Assembly: GCA_003503535.1 (NCBI GenBank)
Contig: DOCI01000304.1
Coordinates: forward strand, 1 to 6,737
DNA: 6,737 nt
Direction: 5' to 3'
From: Planctomycetaceae bacterium
GTDB lineage: Bacteria > Planctomycetota > Planctomycetia > Planctomycetales > Planctomycetaceae
The notes under the pieces were generated by a model. It saw only the letters and a program-made list of their open reading frames with translations, searched no databases and was not told the origin of the DNA. How positions within the stretch are numbered: the first letter of the stretch is position 1; each line of letters starts with the position of its first letter. A program made the position numbers and the translations under genes. Shown here one piece after another: positions 4,882 to 6,737 of the stretch.

Positions 4882-6429
4882 ATGGCTCAAATTTCCCCAA
4901 TTATTCGATTGAACTCTCTTGATAATGTCGTTGTTGCGATTCGTGAGATTCCTGAGGGGACAACTCTGGAAGATCTGTCATCACGAATTGTGACTCAAGT
5001 CCTTATTCCCGCAGGCCACAAGATTGCGACACGAGAGATTTCAGCTGGAGAGCCGATTTTCAAATATGGTCAGACGGTCGGGTTTGCTTCTAAAGACATT
5101 CGTAATGGAGATTGGGTCCATACGCATAATGTCGATTGTGGTTCTCTGAATCTGGAATATCGCTACGCGGATGCCCTTCCTGAGACGGATTTCTTTTCCG
5201 AAGTCAGGAAGTTCCAAGGATATCGCCGGCCGAATGGCAAAGCGGCCACGCGAAATTATGTGGCGATTGTCAGTACTGTGAATTGCTCAGCCACCAGTTC
5301 ACGACGTATTGCTGACCAGGTTGGGCCGGAGTTGCTCGAAAAATATCCTCATGTCGATGGTGTGATTGCTTTGACACACAAAGGAGGCTGTGCGTTCGAA
5401 TATCAGGGATCGGACCACGAACAACTCAATCGGACATTGGCCGGTTATGCCCGACATCCAAATATCTGTGGATATCTGGTGATTGGCCTTGGTTGCGAGA
5501 CGGCTCAAGCGGATTATCTGGTCGACTCTCAGGGACTGGTCCAGCTGGAATCAGCGGAAACACCCCCTAAAAAATCGCGACCGATGATTAATATCCAGCA
5601 AGCGGGTGGAGTTCGTAAAACGATTGAGAAAGCCCTGAGTGCCTTGCCGGAAATTCTGCAGGAAGCTGATCGTGCGCGACGGGAGCCAATTTCTGCCTCG
5701 GAATTAATTGTCGCGACAGAATGCGGGGGCAGCGATGGATACAGTGGGATCACTGCGAATCCGGCGATTGGCGTCGCCAGCGATTTGATTGTCCGTTCGG
5801 GCGGGACGGCAATTCTGTCTGAAGTTCCTGAGATTTATGGTGGAGAACATCTGCTGACCAGCAGGGCAATCAGTCGAGAAGTCGGCGAGAAACTGATCGA
5901 GCGGATCCACTGGTGGGAAGATTATGCGGACAAATTCCAACTCAAAATCGACAATAATCCTTCGGTCGGTAATAAGAAGGGTGGATTGACGACGATTTAC
6001 GAGAAGAGCCTGGGAGCGATCGCCAAAGGGGGTTCGACGGCTCTCACAGCCGTGTATGAGTATGCGGAACCTGTCACCGCAAAGGGTTTTGTGATTATGG
6101 ACACCCCCGGCTACGACCCGGCAAGTGTCACGGGTATGATCGCTGGAGGAGCGACCGTTTCCCTGTTTTCCACAGGCCGTGGAAGTTGTTTTGGAAGCAA
6201 ACCGACACCGACTCTCAAAATCTGTTCCAATACGGCAACCTTCGACTATCTCAGTGAAGATATGGATATCAATGCGGGCGATGTCCTTGAGGGAACCAGC
6301 CTGGAACAGAAGGGGCAAGAGATCTTTGAGGAGATTCTTGCGGTCGCTTCCGGGAAAAAAACCAAATCTGAGGCGGCGGGGATCGGAGATGAAGAATTTT
6401 GCCCCTGGTCACCGGGCCCAATCTTTTAG
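4882..6429 (+). CDS. uxaA: UxaA-family altronate/galactarate-type dehydratase
   Basis: Members of this family remove water from an aldonic or aldaric acid in a metal-dependent reaction. UxaA turns D-altronate into 2-keto-3-deoxy-D-gluconate in hexuronate breakdown; GarD acts on galactarate. The protein is cytosolic, with no signal peptide. The 515 residues comprise an N-terminal SAF domain (about 7-85) ending in the metal-binding-like HTHN (80-83), then the large C-terminal domain (about 105-515). Family-type motifs there include NGKAATRNYVAI (118-129), HKGGC (166-170), GLGCETAQ (202-209), CGGSDGYSGITANPAIG (281-297), GNKKGGLTTI (363-372) and TGRGSCFGSKPTPTLK (431-446). Length matches the fused UxaA form (E. 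coli about 495). The frame is intact, and the ATG is preceded by a weak AGGA. It stands alone, divergent from dnaG, without uxaB, uxaC, kdgK, a transporter or a regulator in view. The family is secure but the substrate is not; the symbol is by family. Confidence 0.88.
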   Translation: MAQISPIIRLNSLDNVVVAIREIPEGTTLEDLSSRIVTQVLIPAGHKIATREISAGEPIFKYGQTVGFASKDIRNGDWVHTHNVDCGSLNLEYRYADALPETDFFSEVRKFQGYRRPNGKAATRNYVAIVSTVNCSATSSRRIADQVGPELLEKYPHVDGVIALTHKGGCAFEYQGSDHEQLNRTLAGYARHPNICGYLVIGLGCETAQADYLVDSQGLVQLESAETPPKKSRPMINIQQAGGVRKTIEKALSALPEILQEADRARREPISASELIVATECGGSDGYSGITANPAIGVASDLIVRSGGTAILSEVPEIYGGEHLLTSRAISREVGEKLIERIHWWEDYADKFQLKIDNNPSVGNKKGGLTTIYEKSLGAIAKGGSTALTAVYEYAEPVTAKGFVIMDTPGYDPASVTGMIAGGATVSLFSTGRGSCFGSKPTPTLKICSNTATFDYLSEDMDINAGDVLEGTSLEQKGQEIFEEILAVASGKKTKSEAAGIGDEEFCPWSPGPIF

Positions 6430-6737
6430 AGACTGCCTTAAGTTGTTTAATGGCAACACCTTACCGCTTAATAAATGACGATTTCCAGAGAAGATGTTTC
6501 TGAAATAAACGCTAAAGTCGTCAGGATTCTTACGATTGCGAGAACCGCTACAGTCGGAAATCACCAAAAATACGTTATCACCGTCACAATCGTTACAGCT
6601 TCACAATCCCCACAACCGATACTACCGGCAGGTCCACAATTTTGCGCACTGACCAGTCATGCGTGATATTGATGCCAACAGGTTCCTCTGGTTCAGGTCA
6701 AGATCGATGATGCCTCAAGAGATAAAGTCGCTGATGA
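6430..6737. other. Gene-poor stretch downstream of the dehydratase
   Basis: The last 308 bp hold no gene I can support. An open plus-strand frame at 6475-6666 has no ribosome binding site and an I/T/V-rich, low-complexity translation. No hairpin followed by a T-run is seen after the dehydratase stop, so its terminator is unidentified. Between about 6511 and 6618 there are short related words (GCTAnAGTCG at 6511 and 6547; TCACAATC at 6584 and 6601) that look like a degenerate repeat. Confidence 0.5.

Noticed and set aside
5704..6318. 204-codon minus-strand open frame opposite the dehydratase
   Set aside because: It is antisense to the best-conserved part of the dehydratase, rich in R, S and T, and without a recognisable domain.
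6355..6361. A7 run near the 3' end of the dehydratase
   Set aside because: It is shorter than tracts known to slip efficiently and lies in the last 25 codons or so, so a shift would alter only the tail.
6475..6666. 63-codon plus-strand frame downstream of the dehydratase
   Set aside because: It has no ribosome binding site and an I/T/V-rich, low-complexity translation. It overlaps the degenerate repeat, so coding is not supported.
6707..6737. Tandem ATG codons followed by an open frame to the window edge (MMPQEIKSLM)
   Set aside because: There are only about ten codons and no clear Shine-Dalgarno sequence, too little to call a gene start.

Overview
The window carries three full-length protein genes and the 5' end of a tRNA gene. 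Running leftwards on the minus strand are dnaG (DNA primase, 1988-4009), rpoD (primary sigma factor, 248-1897) and a tRNA gene cut by the window edge (1-28). Running rightwards on the plus strand is a UxaA-family altronate/galactarate-type dehydratase gene (4882-6429). The dnaG-rpoD pair is the core of the classical macromolecular synthesis operon. The style of the proteins suggests a mesophilic member of the Planctomycetota: a 549-residue RpoD with a short region 1.1 and a reduced non-conserved region, an EGYTD Toprim motif in DnaG, and a fused SAF-UxaA dehydratase. That assignment rests on recall of family members, not on a search.

Layout from left to right. Positions 1-28 are the 5' part of a minus-strand tRNA with a good sigma-70-type promoter just upstream (50-78). 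A perfect 10-bp hairpin with a U-tract (199-224) ends the rpoD transcript, so the tRNA appears to be a separate unit. rpoD has a strong ribosome binding site. The 90-bp dnaG-rpoD spacer contains a nested inverted repeat but no convincing promoter, so the two genes are probably co-transcribed. dnaG contains an A9 run at the boundary between its zinc-binding and polymerase domains, where a one-base slip in either direction soon meets a stop. About 870 bp then separate dnaG from the divergent dehydratase gene. This spacer has no clear gene, but it holds several hairpins, a REP-like palindrome and a possible 56-codon ORF. Past the dehydratase, the last 308 bp hold no supportable gene.

Functionally, DnaG (replication primers) and RpoD (housekeeping promoter recognition) are core growth genes; rpsU, their usual partner in Proteobacteria, is not present here. 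The dehydratase belongs to hexuronate or sugar-acid catabolism and is unlinked in function. None of its pathway partners (uxaB, uxaC, kdgK, a transporter or a regulator) is visible.

I see no CRISPR array, insertion sequence, phage gene, defence cluster or other clearly new system. The best leads are the A9 tract in dnaG and the content of the dnaG/dehydratase spacer.
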